From contig JAMASS010000004.1 of assembly GCA_024761205.1 (NCBI GenBank), positions 248,001-312,000 of the forward strand: a stretch of DNA of 64,000 bases, read 5' to 3'. Position numbers and translations under genes: made by a program. The stretch comes from Limisphaerales bacterium (lineage in GTDB: Bacteria > Verrucomicrobiota > Verrucomicrobiia > Limisphaerales > AAA164-E04). Below, piece after piece: positions 9,300-20,600 of the stretch (the stretch's first letter is position 1; the number at the start of each line of letters is the position of its first letter). The notes under the pieces were generated by a model that was given only the letters and a program-made list of their open reading frames with translations, searched no databases and was not told the origin of the DNA.

Positions 9300-9905
9300 C
9301 CGTTCTCCGGCCCGGGCTGAGGCGGATGAAACTTACTTTAGCGGGAAACAGGCCAACATGAGCAACGCTCGCCGAAGGCCGCTTAAAGGCGCCGGATGCG
9401 GGCGCCGTGAGCAAAAGAGAGGGAGGGGGGCGGCATGAAAGTTTTGCGCTCGGTTAGGAACCCGGAACCGCCAAGGGCGGGCGCCGTGGGCAAGCGGGCG
9501 GCGGGAAAGACCGGACGAAGGCGGCGGGGTGCTTCACCTTGGCAGCGCTTCAAGGATTCGTCATTTGAGCACACGACTCCGGGGGCGGCGGGCTGCACGG
9601 ACGAGGCAGCGGCTTATGCGGGATTCGCCCATGAAGGAGATCAATCACTCCGAATATGTGTGCGGCACGATGCACCCGAACGGCGTGGAATCCTTCTGGC
9701 CCATGCTGAAACGGGCATATAGGGGCACGTTTCACAAAATCTCCCCTAGGCACCTGAATCAGTGCATTCAAGGATTTTCGTCGGCAAGCTCGGGTCTTCG
9801 CCAAGCGGACACGCTGGCGCAAATGACTGCGCTGGCCGTCGGCTTTGTTGGCCGTCGGCACGGCCCTTTCATCGCTGATAACGGACTGCCTCTCGGGAAG
9901 CGGAG
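9300..9905 (+). mobile_element. IS1595-family (ISXO2-like) transposase remnant, copy 1
   Basis: Only the C-terminal half of the transposase is left. The frame at 9435-9600 carries the second catalytic region (TTPGAAGCTDEAAAYAGF, Asp of the DDE triad). The frame from about 9610 continues YVCGTMHPNGVESFWPMLKR with the catalytic Glu, then RGTFHKISPRHLNQCIQ, QADTLAQMTALAVGFVGRR and a tail ending about 9905. A frameshift lies near 9600. The zinc-ribbon N-terminus and the first Asp region are missing or unreadable. It adjoins the 3' end of the PSCyt/DUF1592 pseudogene, so its arrival may have helped truncate that gene. It is not active. Confidence 0.75.
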
Positions 9906-10229
9906 GCATGAGCGGAGTCCACGCTTCAAGGGCGTGACGCCCGAGGCATTGGCCCGAGCCTGGCTTCGGGCGATCAAGTTTCTGAGCGTCATCGCGCTCG
10001 TTGGTGAGGCGAGCGGTTACCAACGCATCCTCAGAGAAGCGCCCCGAGAGCGGTTATCCTTGAGAAATTCCTCGCCGCCGGGCCTCAGCCTTGGACGTTG
10101 CCCTTCGGGTTTCATCGGCAGCCGGCTCGGGGCTTGGTTTGGAGTGCATGGGACAAATCGGCCATCTGTGATGGGACCTTGCACCAATCATGCTGCGCGC
10201 GCACTTAAACCCGGGCGTGCCGGAAGAAC

Positions 10230-12170
10230 TGCGCCACCGCAGTCTAGTGATGCCGGAAGTCGAGTCAGTTGGCCTCAAATTCAACGGCGAGTCCGAGGAT
10301 TCGCTCGTCTTGCAGCATGCGGGTGTCTGCGCGATGAGCGTGGGCGGTTGGGTGAGGCGTCTTGCCGCCGCCAAGTCCATGAGGGTGCCATCATCGGGGG
10401 CCATGCTGCCCAAAGGAAGTAGCTGAGTCGGGATGCCAGGGTGAAATCGGAGAGTGGCTCAATCGGCCTTCGGTTCGGAGCGTATGATAGAATTCCAGGA
10501 GCTCGCTCTGTTCGGTCGCAGTGAGCGGATGGTGATAGTTTCCTCCGAGTGGTGAAGCGAAGCAGGCCATGTAAATGACTCGGTTTCGCATCCCGGTGGG
10601 ATTTCTCCAGCCATCGGAGGCGGCTGTTCATTCGATTAAAGTAGTCTTCAATGGCTTCCAAAGGCATTTTGCTGGTGCCGCTCCGGATCGCCTTGTCCAG
10701 ATAAACCTTGGCGAGTCAGCTCACCTTGACTTCCGAGGTCGCGTCCTTGTCTTCAGCCTGAGCGAATTCGAAGATGGCATCGGTCATAGAACGAGAGTCC
10801 GTGCGTTCGAACCAGAGGAATCCTTGATATTGGCGAACCGGAGTGTGTGTGACGAAATCGAGATCGTCCCAGAGTGCGTCGAAATCTTTTTGTTGGCTTC
10901 ATCGAGGATGCGGTCATAGAGCGGCCGGTCATCTCTGTAGTAGCCCATTATACTGTGAAAACCGGCACTGAGAGGACGCCCCTTTTTCTGTTTTTGCGGG
11001 CGACGCCGAGATAGTTGCGACTGCGCTCGGCCACGTAAAAGGCGTCGGGAAGGGTCTTGGCGAAAACGGGCAAAGGCTTGGTAGCCTGGTTGTGAGTTTC
11101 GGGCAGTGCGAGATCGGGATGAGGGCAATTGAATACAGGTGGCTAGTCTCGGTTGCGAACGTTTTTTGCCTTGGCTTTCTCCCGTGCTTTTTGCGCCGTG
11201 CAGACTTTCTCGTCGATTTGACTTCGAGTCATTAAGGCGCCAGGATCGCATCTCGGTTGGCGGTATGTTGATCGTTCTTCCAGAGTAAGAATGGTGGGAT
11301 CCCTTATTAGATGCCTCGCGCATGAAGATTGTTGCCCCGGAGTTCAATTTGGCAGCGGAGGGTCTGGATGTAGGTGCTGATTTCCTCACGACGCTTGCGT
11401 ACGGTTTTGGTACTCTCGAGGGGTGGCAAGGCCCGCTATGATTCCTAAATCTTTCGAACAGGGTCGACGGGTTCTGCGGGTTCCTGCAACGTTTTCCATG
11501 TCTATTTGAGAAATTTCAGACTTGCGCGGGCTCGCAGTCTGTTCGCTGGGCTGAGAATCCGAGAGGCGGGGGTGTTGCCAGGCTGTGAAAAGCTACTTGG
11601 TGTAGCCGGTAGGCTACGCCGATGGAAGTCAACAATGCGAAGGATGGCATATTGGCATACTTAACGCGGTCGGTCTCGGTGACGGTCGGATGCTGCTCTA
11701 GGTGAAGCCGTTGGGCTTTTCGAGAACAAATGCTCGGTTACTTTTCGGGCAACTTGAAGATATTTGTTGAGCAGAACAGGAGAGAGGGCGAGAGATTGCT
11801 CCGAGTTATCAAATCCGGCTTGGTTCATTGCGCCCACTGGGGAACTCTTTCATCGGTTGGCTATCGGCATCTGTGAGATCGCGAATGGTGTGGTCTCTAC
11901 TCCGCATTGCTCAGGTGGCGGGCAAGCACGATCCCGGTATCTCCTGCATTCCGCAGTGCTTTTTGGCGACGCACCCATTCGTGCCAGCGGACCCGCTCAC
12001 GACTCGGTTGTCACTCCGCCTCTTCTGATGGTATTTCGACAGTTGTCAGTTTTTCTGAGATAATCTCCCAATGTTTGTGTCCGTTGATGACATCGTTGAA
12101 TCGTTGAAATGGCGCGATACTGTATTTCGCTTTGGGCTTGTCGCTTCCGTGGCACTCGATGCAGAAGGAT
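10230..12170 (-). pseudogene. Planctomycete/verrucomicrobial cytochrome (PSCyt, DUF1587/DUF1592) protein, heavily eroded
   Basis: Reading the minus strand from 12170 downward through several frames rebuilds the order of this family. First comes a cytochrome c-type motif (SFCIECHGSDKPKAKYSI). A DUF1587-like segment follows (IVLARHLSNAEY, then TIRDLT, FPSGQ, FDNSEQSLALSPVLLNKYL). A conserved middle reads GYYRDDRPLYDRILDEAN, FVTHTPVRQYQGFLWFERT and MPLEAIEDYFNRMNSRLRWLE in pieces. The DUF1592 block is FTLASRLSYFLWAAWP, then FEANWLDFRHH. Intact members are exported multi-domain haem proteins of about 700-1000 residues, usually paired with a DUF1552 protein; their role is poorly defined. At least six frame changes or stops are present and the DUF1588/DUF1585 end is missing. 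Confidence 0.75.
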
Positions 12171-12234
12171 TCGAGGAACGGCTTTATGGGTCGGTAAATT
12201 GATTAGCGAGTTTAATTCGTGAGCTCTCGGTGTT

Positions 12235-12978
12235 CAAGAGGCTATTCGGAGCGACTTTTCACCTCGGCAGGGTTTTACCCTAGTCGAATTCCTGGTCGTC
12301 ATCGCCATCATTACGATTTTGGCGGGAATGCTGTTGCCCGCTCTTGGCAAAGCCAAGGAGAAGGCCAAAGGGATCAAATGCATTAGCAACAAACGGCAAC
12401 TGGGAATCGCCACGCTGTTGTATAAGGACAACAACGAAGAATCGCTGGTTCCGCTGGCGGTAGATGATCCGGATCTGACGGACAAATTTGTCGAGGACGA
12501 CCGAGAGGGGGGCATCCGTTGGTGGCCGGATCTACTGGAGGTCTACACGCAGGATCGTCACGTCAACCAGTGCCCTTCGGTGAAATCGCAGGATGCTTTC
12601 GGTATCGGCCTCGACTATCATGAATTGAGTGTCTGGCGTCCCAAGCCAGGACAAGAAATCAAGTTTGCCACGGTGAATCAGCCCGTGGCGACCGTGCATC
12701 TCGCCGACTCGGCCGTCATCTCGAATCCGTCAGAGGAAGATGCGAACAAGTGGAAACCACCGACGGACCCGAGCAAACAATGGACGGTGTTCCGAACCGT
12801 ATTTTTTCGGACGCCAAACAATGGTTCCTACAATTCCTTGCCCTCCAGGATCGGCAATCGGCACGGCGGGCGAGCGTCGATGCTTTGGGGCGACGGGCAT
12901 GCTAGTGCGGAAACCGCGGGTAGCGTCGGCTTCAATTTGCCGCGTGGGCACGATCGGGCGTTTTGGGATCGCGGGTGA
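12235..12978 (+). pseudogene. Prepilin-type protein with an FTLVE leader, lacking a start codon
   Basis: The body is clean from about 12250 to the stop at 12978. A type IV-pilin-like leader ([19 protein letters not shown]) includes the Gly-Phe cleavage site and Glu at +5. A globular domain follows, with [19 protein letters not shown] near the end matching the H-x9-DG C-terminal motif. This family is abundant in Verrucomicrobiota and Planctomycetota. The leader frame runs back to a TGA at about 12224 without any ATG or GTG codon. Only an ATT or the TTG inside the hydrophobic helix could serve, and the latter would destroy the leader. I therefore call it a start-less pseudogene. It could be recently dead, since the rest is intact. 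Confidence 0.65.
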
Positions 12979-13073
12979 ATGTAGCCCTAAACAGACATGT
13001 CCACGCGCTCGCGTGCCTCAATCACAAAGGCTTCTTCAGGTGCTTTGACGAGCCGATTGAGTAGGCAGCGAAG

Positions 13074-13712
13074 TCAACCAAACTTAGTGAGAGCAACGCC
13101 AATGACCACTTTCCGGCACACTTCGCCGATTACGAAGAGAGCCGACAAGGTGACCGTGGAGATCACGAGGGCGAAGACCGCACCTCCGAGGTTTAGGGGA
13201 CTGTGGCAGGGGCGTTTGATGTGGGGCAGTCGCAGCAGAATGCAGGAAAGCATCTGTAACATGTAAGCGATCACGGCGCCGAACACTACCATGTTCAAGA
13301 GGGCAGCACCCACGGTCTTCTCGTCTCCCATATAGTGAATCACCAGGGCGGCGATGCCCGGGCCGCTACCGGCGATGAGTGCAATATGGGATTTTGACAC
13401 CGATGATGTTGAGTCCGAAGCAAGGCGTAGGCACCGATCCACCAGAACGGGCGCCCAGCTATTTGGTATTCCGAAAATCACGCCGAGGCAACCGCCGATG
13501 TCAAAGATGTACCCCATGTTTTCCGCGCGGCTAGTGATATAGCCGCCCTCCGAGGCCCCATGGAAGATCGGGCAAAGGAGTAAGCGCCTCCGGTGTGCGT
13601 AAGCACCGCCGTCATCTCCGTGATGCTGAACAAAGCCCGGCGCATATGAGCGTAATGTGACTGTAGCAATGAGCAATCCCCGAAGCCTCAGGAAGCGATG
13701 CCGAAATTCCAA
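13074..13712 (-). pseudogene. APC-family permease (ethanolamine/amino-acid type), truncated and frameshifted
   Basis: The C-terminal part is in one frame: IFDIGGCLGVIFGIPN, GPGIAALVIHYMGDEKTVG, then helices (AALLNMVVFGAVIAYMLQML), a loop RLPHIKRPCHSPLNLGGAV, and a last helix (VFALVISTVTLSALFVIGEV). Upstream, a second frame at 13478-13669 gives the conserved GGAYSFARSSMGP motif of amino acid/ethanolamine permeases. The N-terminal helices are gone and at least two frameshifts separate the blocks. A full permease would have about 12 helices and 450-500 residues. The substrate assignment rests on resemblance of the GGxYSFARxxxGP motif to ethanolamine permeases. Confidence 0.65.
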
Positions 13713-13789
13713 CCGAAGAAATCACCGGAGATCGCCGTTCCTACGCTCAGCGCCCAGAAGTGGACGCATGTGCAAACTTTCGTAGCTTC

Positions 13790-15990
13790 CACTGTTGGAA
13801 ATAGGCGTCGTCAACCGCCGCAACGCCGCCGTGTTGTTCGGGTTCGAACCCGACACGAGGTCGGAAGCGAGACAAGGGAATTGGGGGTAAGGATTGAATT
13901 GATGAGTCCGTCGTTGTCGCCTAAGATGACGAAACTTGCCTCCCAGTGGGATGGATCGCCGGCAAAACCGTCGGTTTGGGCGCGGCTCAGCATTTGAGGA
14001 TATCTTGACTGAGTCCCGGCCAAGGTGCGCTGGGGCAGTAGGGAATATCCTCGACGGTTTGGAAGGTCCTAGGATTCCGGTGTCATCAATGTCTAGTTCC
14101 GGCGCAGGAGTTTGATGCGTTCGCCGGCATTATTGAGTGCGCCTCGCCAAGGGCCGAGGATAACGGCGGTCTCTGGGATGCTGTGCTCGTTCCTAAAATC
14201 ACTCAAGCGGAACGGATCGGGATTGAAACCGACGATGGTGGCCAAGGCATGTGCAGGCAGGGCGCCACCCGGTGGGAAAAATGAAAGTCGACTGCACCTC
14301 AGAGTTTCCAGGGCAGATCCTGGCGGGTCGGAGCGAACAAGGGCATCGGTTGATTGGAAATGTTTGGCACTTCAATGAATTCAAAGCTGATGTTGTTGAT
14401 CCCGTCACGATCAAGGGCGTTGTAATTGATGCTCCAGACAACCACCGGGGTGGGTAGTGGTGTGAGGTTCGGTGCCACAAAGGTTTGCAACGGCAGGAGA
14501 ACAAAGCATTTTTGCCCATTGTTGTCAACGTGTCGATCGTAATTTTGATCCAGGCCACCGCCGTGAAAGGTCCATCTGTGAGTCCAGACGGTGAGGCGTC
14601 CCTCTTAGTGCGTCGATAGTAAGGCGATCTCGTCACCCAGTCGATTGATCTCAAGTGTGGCGTCGGCGCTAGGTGAGGGGGATGTTGAATCGGTGATGGG
14701 GTGTTCATTGCCGGGAACTGCAAGGTTAGGTTGAAGACGATGCTTGCGAGGGGAAGCGAGATTGTCGGTGAGAAACCAACCCGATGGGTCTACGGAATTC
14801 GTGGTTGGATTGTAGAGTTCAATGCGGTCATTGGCCTAGTTCGAGTGAAAGGCTTGGACTTCATTGATGCAAATTGATAGTGCTGATGAGGGAGGGGGCT
14901 CTGATTGTCCTGCGGATCCCTCCGTAGAGACGCTTTTGGCCTATGCGTCGGATGTGTACGAGGCGGTTTGATGGGTGGGGTTGTCTTCATTCAAGACTAT
15001 CGAAAAGCCGGGGCCGTCGACCAAAGGCGCACTCAGACATCCCGATGCGTGTTTATTAATCGTACTAATGCGGTCCAAACCGTTGCCGAAACTCCCGCTG
15101 AAGTTGCCGACGACCGCTCGTTGACCGGGAAGCAGTTCAATGATGGCGAGATTCGTGGTGAACTCGAAGGTGGTGCCGTTGATGAACCTGAGCCCGGGTA
15201 ACTGCACTGGCGACGAGTCCACATTCTGGAGTTCGAGGAACTCTTGACTCGTTCTGCCCGGCAGTTGGTGGATCGAGCCGCCGGATGAAACATAATCTCC
15301 GTGACAATTTCGATTGGTCCAGTGTAGCGCAGTGAGCCGGAGGTCGGCAGGCGGCCGTTAAGGGTATATCAAATGGTGGCGTCGGCCATGGGCAGGGAAA
15401 GAGCAAGTTCGAAGTTTTTCCAGAAAGGTGCCGCTGGTCCGGGAAAACTGGACATCTGGGGCAAAACCGGCACCGCCGGCCTTGTTCGGTGTTTCTGGTG
15501 TCGGATCGGTAAAGTAACCGAGCCCTGGCGTCAGCGCCGGGTACGATGCCATGGGAAACATCGGCAAATTACTTTGGAAAGGCAGCGGCAAACTCTGAGG
15601 TTTTTAAATCCGCAGGTGTCGCTAGTGCCAGGTATTTGCTCGCTCAGACAGCTTGAAGTTGGTTTGAAGCTCGCCAAATCGTTCATTGTGGTTCTTGCCG
15701 GAAGCGAAGACAGGAGGGCAATCGCCGGCGGGTAGAATAATATTCGGGAATTGCTATTTGTTGGGTTGGAGCGGCGAGTCGGTTAGTGTCTAATTTTGCA
15801 GAGCGATATCTGCTTCCGAGGCATGGTATATTTCAATCCAATCCGAACGGCCGCTGTTTTCATCCCTGGTGCATCCATCGTTGCGAGCCATGATCTCATT
15901 AATTCGAACTTCAGGGAGCGCAATTTCGGGGTCCAAGTTACAATGCCACGGTTTGCCGGTGAACGCATTGCGCACAAGATCGGCGATCTC
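13790..15990 (-). pseudogene. Large lamin-tail-domain surface protein, heavily eroded
   Basis: Minus-strand blocks in changing frames rebuild a repeated lamin-tail-domain (LTD) protein. At about 15980-15790 the blocks are VRINEIMARNDG, SDWIEIYHASEADIALQN, then LTDSPLQPNK. At about 15600-15370, GLGYFTDPTPETPNKAG and FSRTSGTF match the chitobiase-type domain that often follows LTDs. At about 15220-14940 they are FTTNLAIIELLPGQRAVVGN and FSIVLNEDNP. At about 14490-14300, NNISFEFIEVPNISNQP and LFAPTRQDLPWKL belong to another LTD repeat. At about 14830-14700, SVDPSGWFLTDNLASPRK is a third. Intact proteins of this type are very long, exported and CotH-associated in Verrucomicrobiota. Many stops are present. 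Confidence 0.65.
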
Positions 15991-17090
15991 GTGGTTGACC
16001 GCCTAGGTCACCGGGACGTTACCAGTGGTCGGTGGGATGGGTTCAAAGAACGTGCTGGGCGTCGTTGATAAGAGTTGGACTTGCAGCGATCCGGTCGTTA
16101 ATCAGGTAGAGCCTCGGCATCGATTCCGGAAACCGGACCATCAAAGAAGATTCAATCGTGTTGAGTTGTGTGATCGTCCGCTCAACGGCCGGCAATATGC
16201 TTGTCCTCTTGGAGGCGGAGATTCGTCGAGATTTGCCTGCAGATGCACTTTGAAGAGAAAGTTGGAACCTAGCCGAAAGATGGGAAGTGTTAAGGCATGA
16301 ACCGCAGGGCGTTTTTGCCCGTGCATAAAACACCTCTGGGGCCGCTAATGGGGTAATCAACGAATGATGCCGCCTCTCGCAGATTTCTGGAGACCTGGTC
16401 GTTGAATCTTAGTTCACCGTTAGGAACACAGTGCACCGGCAAGGAAGTCCGCTTGGAAGGCATCGCCACTCAAATCGAACGCAACTATCACTGGTATTTG
16501 AAACAAGACCGATCCCCCAACGCTTGGATGGAGAACTACCTGAAGAAGATGATAGCTGAATACCACTGCCCCCATGACAGCCAAGGCCAAACCCACCCCA
16601 CGATCTCCGGTCGCATGAAAATATAGCCGAAAACCGTCTTTCAACGCCCCTGTTTCTTCGTCCACCACAAGAACCCCACCCGGCGGACCCTCTTCGAATT
16701 AATCCCATCCAATCTCAACATTTGGACGCCCGACTAATTGCCCCAAGCACCATACCCCAAGCCATCCAGGATCATCGTCGGGCGATCCGAAATAACCGCG
16801 CCAATCGATGCGACCGGCGATGCTACCACATCAAACAAAGAGGCCATGTTGACCCGGCTCCCAGCACCTCAAAATTGATCCAGAGCCATGCAGCCGAGCC
16901 CAGGCCAACGCCCACGGTCCCACTACATCATCGGCCACCTCCAGAGACCGCCACCATCCCAACGAAGGGTCACCGCACTCCCTTTACAAACGAGCACATC
17001 GCGCCCCGGACATCAGCCACACCGAACAGCCCCACCAACAGTAAGACCACCGCCCAACGCACCCCCTTTCAAACCCTCATCCTCCCCTTA
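15991..17090. other. Eroded stretch without an assignable gene
   Basis: A minus-strand frame at 16420-16668 encodes a hydrophobic segment (GLALAVMGAVVFSYHLLQVV) after EETGALKDGFRLYFHATGD and looks like a membrane-protein remnant. The stretch 16722-17090 is biased and low in complexity, with Gly/Val-rich minus frames and no clear motif. Short minus frames at 16043-16360 may be the N-terminal end of the lamin-tail pseudogene. No intact gene is present. Confidence 0.35.
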
Positions 17091-17591
17091 TTAGTGAGCG
17101 CAAATGCAGGCATACTCCGTCAGCTTACATTCGGAGCAAGTAGAAAAATCGACATTGAACTTCTCTGAAACCAATTCACCGGTTGGACTCGCCATGATGT
17201 CCAAAATCACCGGCACGACATCTCCCCCCGGCAGTGCTCCGTCCGAGATCAATACATTACCCGCCTTGTCAAAGGCCAACTCCGTTGGCGCCGAACGATC
17301 CCCTCCAATCAATGAAATTACTGCATCCGTGACTTCAATAGGCTTTGCCTCTCCGTCGACGAAGGTCAACCGCACCTTCCGATCCTCCAACACCAGGAAC
17401 TCAAAGTTCGGTTCAACACTCGTAATCAATCGCCCCCCATTGGGTCCAGGCGTTTTGAGCTCATGGACGTGGGTGTCTGGACCATGTGTGTGCCCGTGTT
17501 CAGTCGTCACCGTGTCGACAGGGTTCTGACCGCAGCCCGCCAAACTCGCCGCTAACAACATCCCCACCACTCTCAACCAATACGTTTTCAC
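17091..17591 (-). CDS. Cys/His-rich lipoprotein of a metal-efflux operon
   Basis: This is a 166-residue protein starting at a GTG. The signal peptide ends in a good lipobox (LLAASLAGC, Cys20), so it should be a periplasmic lipoprotein. A His-rich stretch follows (HGHTHGPDTHVHELKTPGP, residues about 32-50), which can bind zinc, cobalt, nickel or copper. Next comes a beta-rich domain (NGGRLITSVEPNFEFLVLED) like those found beside CzcCBA systems. The C-terminus is Cys-rich (CSECKLTEYACIC). It is the last gene of the operon, 47 bases after the RND pump. It may act as a metal chaperone or sensor-like binding protein for the pump; that role is inferred from composition and position. Confidence 0.8.
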   Translation of the reverse strand: MKTYWLRVVGMLLAASLAGCGQNPVDTVTTEHGHTHGPDTHVHELKTPGPNGGRLITSVEPNFEFLVLEDRKVRLTFVDGEAKPIEVTDAVISLIGGDRSAPTELAFDKAGNVLISDGALPGGDVVPVILDIMASPTGELVSEKFNVDFSTCSECKLTEYACICAH

Positions 17592-17638
17592 TATTTTCTA
17601 TCCTTTCCTTATTCAGTATTCATTTCCTCTCTCCTCAA

Positions 17639-20600
17639 TCACACCGTTGCCGGAGTAGCCTCCGCCACCGCCCGTTCAGCCGCTCGCCGACCAAACAAAT
17701 AAAACACCGCCGGCGTCACTCCGAGCCCTAAAAAAGTCGAGGTCAACAGTCCGCCCACGATCACCACCGCCACCGGATGCAAGATCTCCTTCCCGGGAGC
17801 CTCCGCCGCTAAAACCAAGGGCAACAAAGCAATCCCCGCTGAAAGCGCGGTCATGAGCACCGGCACGAGACGCTCCAAGGTACCGCGCTCGATCATGGCT
17901 CGGCTAAACCGTTCCCCTTCATGGCGCATCAAATGCAGATAATGAGACAACATCATCACACTGTTCCGCGCCGCAATACCGGCCACCGCAATCATCCCGA
18001 CCAGACTCGCGATGCTGATGTTATTGACTACCATCCAAGTCAGCGCCAGACCACCAACAAGGGCCAAGGGGACATCAAACAACACCTGAGCGGCAAAGAA
18101 GCCCGCGCCAAAATAGCTGCGCAGCAAAAAGGTCATCACTAAAATTACAAGACCACTGAGGATCGCTATCCGCCGACTCGCAGCTTGCTGCGCTCGATAT
18201 TCCCCTTCAAAACTCACATGATAACCCTCAGGAATGGAGACCTTTGCGGCCACTTCATCCTGCAATCGCGCAACCAGGGAAACCAAGTCCTGTTTAGTCG
18301 GATTCACACTGACCACAAATCGACGCTCCATGTTCTCCCGCATAATCACATTCGGACCGGTCGCTTCACGGATCATCGCGACCAATCCCAGGGGAATTCG
18401 ATGCGCATCCACGGTATCAATATACATCTCAGACAAACGCTCCGGAGACTCGCGCCAAGACTCGGGCAATCTTACGACCAAGTCGATCCTCCGTTGCCCC
18501 TCATAGAGTTGGCCGACCACATCACCCCCCATCAGCGCCGACAACTGCTGATTCAACGCGCCGGCAGTCACCCCATAAGCCAAAGCGCGTTCCCGATCCA
18601 TTTCAATTCGCAGCTGCGGGATCAGCGCCTGCTGTTCGATCCGAGCCGCCTCCAACCCAGGAATCTCCTGAGCTATCCCCTGGATAGCCGCTCCAATGCG
18701 TCGAATCTCGCCCAGTTCTGGACCATAAATCTTCACTGCCACCTTAGCCGAAACCCCGCTCAACATATGCCCGATTCGATCCGCCAAAGGCCCGCTCAAG
18801 GCCGAGAACGTCCCGGGGATCTTGCTCAACTTTTCACGAATCTCGGCCATCACCTCGGCTCGAGGACGTTCCCCTGACTTGATCTCAACATCGAATTCAA
18901 CCGTTGACACAGGAACCACATGATCCCCTCGCTCAGCTCGCCCCAAACGCCGCCCCACCTTGTGGACTTCCGGCACAGACAACAACAACTTGTCGGCGAT
19001 GCCAGCCAGCTCACTAGTTTGCCGCAACGAAGTCCCCGGAGCCGCCGTCAAAGCGACCAACAACATTTCTTCTCGAAACACCGGCAAGAACTCCTTCCCC
19101 ATTCTCGGATAAAGCGCCACGGCAATTGCCAACAACACCCCAGCCACCAAAAGCACCACAAACGGCGCATCCAGCGCCAAGCACAGCCAAGTCCTTTGCA
19201 ACCCCGACTTCATGACCCGCACCAACCAACCATCACGAAGCACATCCCCCGCTTTTGGCCGAAGAATCAGCGAACACAACACCGGAATCACCGTTAAAGA
19301 AACCAAAAACGAAGCGGCCATACTTAAGATCGTCGCGATCGCAATCGGAGTGAACAATCTACCCGGAACCCCCTGAAGTCCCAGTAGCGGCAGAAAGACC
19401 AAGATGATAAACAAGGTGGCATACAAAATCGAATTCCGCACCTCGGCCGAGGCTCCCGCGATCACCGCCAACCGAGACCTTGGATTCCCCGAAGCCGCAT
19501 TTTCCCGCAGCCGGCGGAACACATTCTCGACATCGACAATCGCGTCATCCACCACCATGCCAATCGCGACCGCCAGCCCTCCTAAAGTCATGGAGTTGAC
19601 CCCGATTCCCAAAAACTTGAACGTCATCAACGTCATCGCAAACGACAACGGAATCGCCGTGAGCGTGATCACCGTAGTCCGGACATTGAGCAAGAAAAGA
19701 AAGAGCACGATGGCCACCATCACCCCACCGTCGCGAATCGCCTCCTTGAGATTACTCGTGGCATGTTCAATGAAGTCCGCCTGGCGAAACAGAGAAACCA
19801 ACTCCACACCCTCCGGCAAGCTCGGGCGCAAATCCGCCAACACTTGCTCAACCGCCGCCGTCAGACTCAAGGTATCAAACCCCGGCGCCTTCGTGACGCT
19901 GAGAATGACCCCCGGCGTGCCATTCACCGCCGCATCCCCACGCATCGGCTCCACATCCCAAACCACCTCTGCCACATCGTCAATGGTGATCGGACGATCA
20001 TCCACATGCTTGATGACCGCCGAGCCAATCGCCTTCAATTCGGTTGTCATCGCAAGGTTTCGCACCATGATCTCTTGCGCCGCCCCGGACAGAAACCCGC
20101 CCGTGCTGCTGCTAGCCGCCTGCGCCGCCGCCGCCCACAATTCGGCAAAACTCACCTTCAAAGCCTGCATCCGCTGCGGATCGGGCTGCACTTGAACCTG
20201 CTTCACACCCCCGCCCATGGCGAGCACCTCCGCCACGCCTGGAATGCCCTGCAATCGACGCCGCACTGTCCAATCGGCCATCGTGCGCAAATCACGCGCC
20301 GACACTTTCCCATCCGTGCTGCGCATGCCCACCAACATGATCTCGCCCATGAGGGAAGCGACCGGCGTTAAGTAGGGTGTCACCCCTTCGGGCAGCGCGT
20401 CCTCGACCGATTGCAATCGCTCCTGAACCAATTGCCGCGCTCGATAGATATCCGTCCCCCAATCGAACTCCACATAAACCAACGATAACGACACATCAGA
20501 TATCGATCGCAAACGGGTCAATCCCGGCGTTCCCATCAAGGTCCCTTCCAGGGGAAGAGTGACCCACGCCTCCACCTCCTCCGGCGCCAAACCAGGTGCT

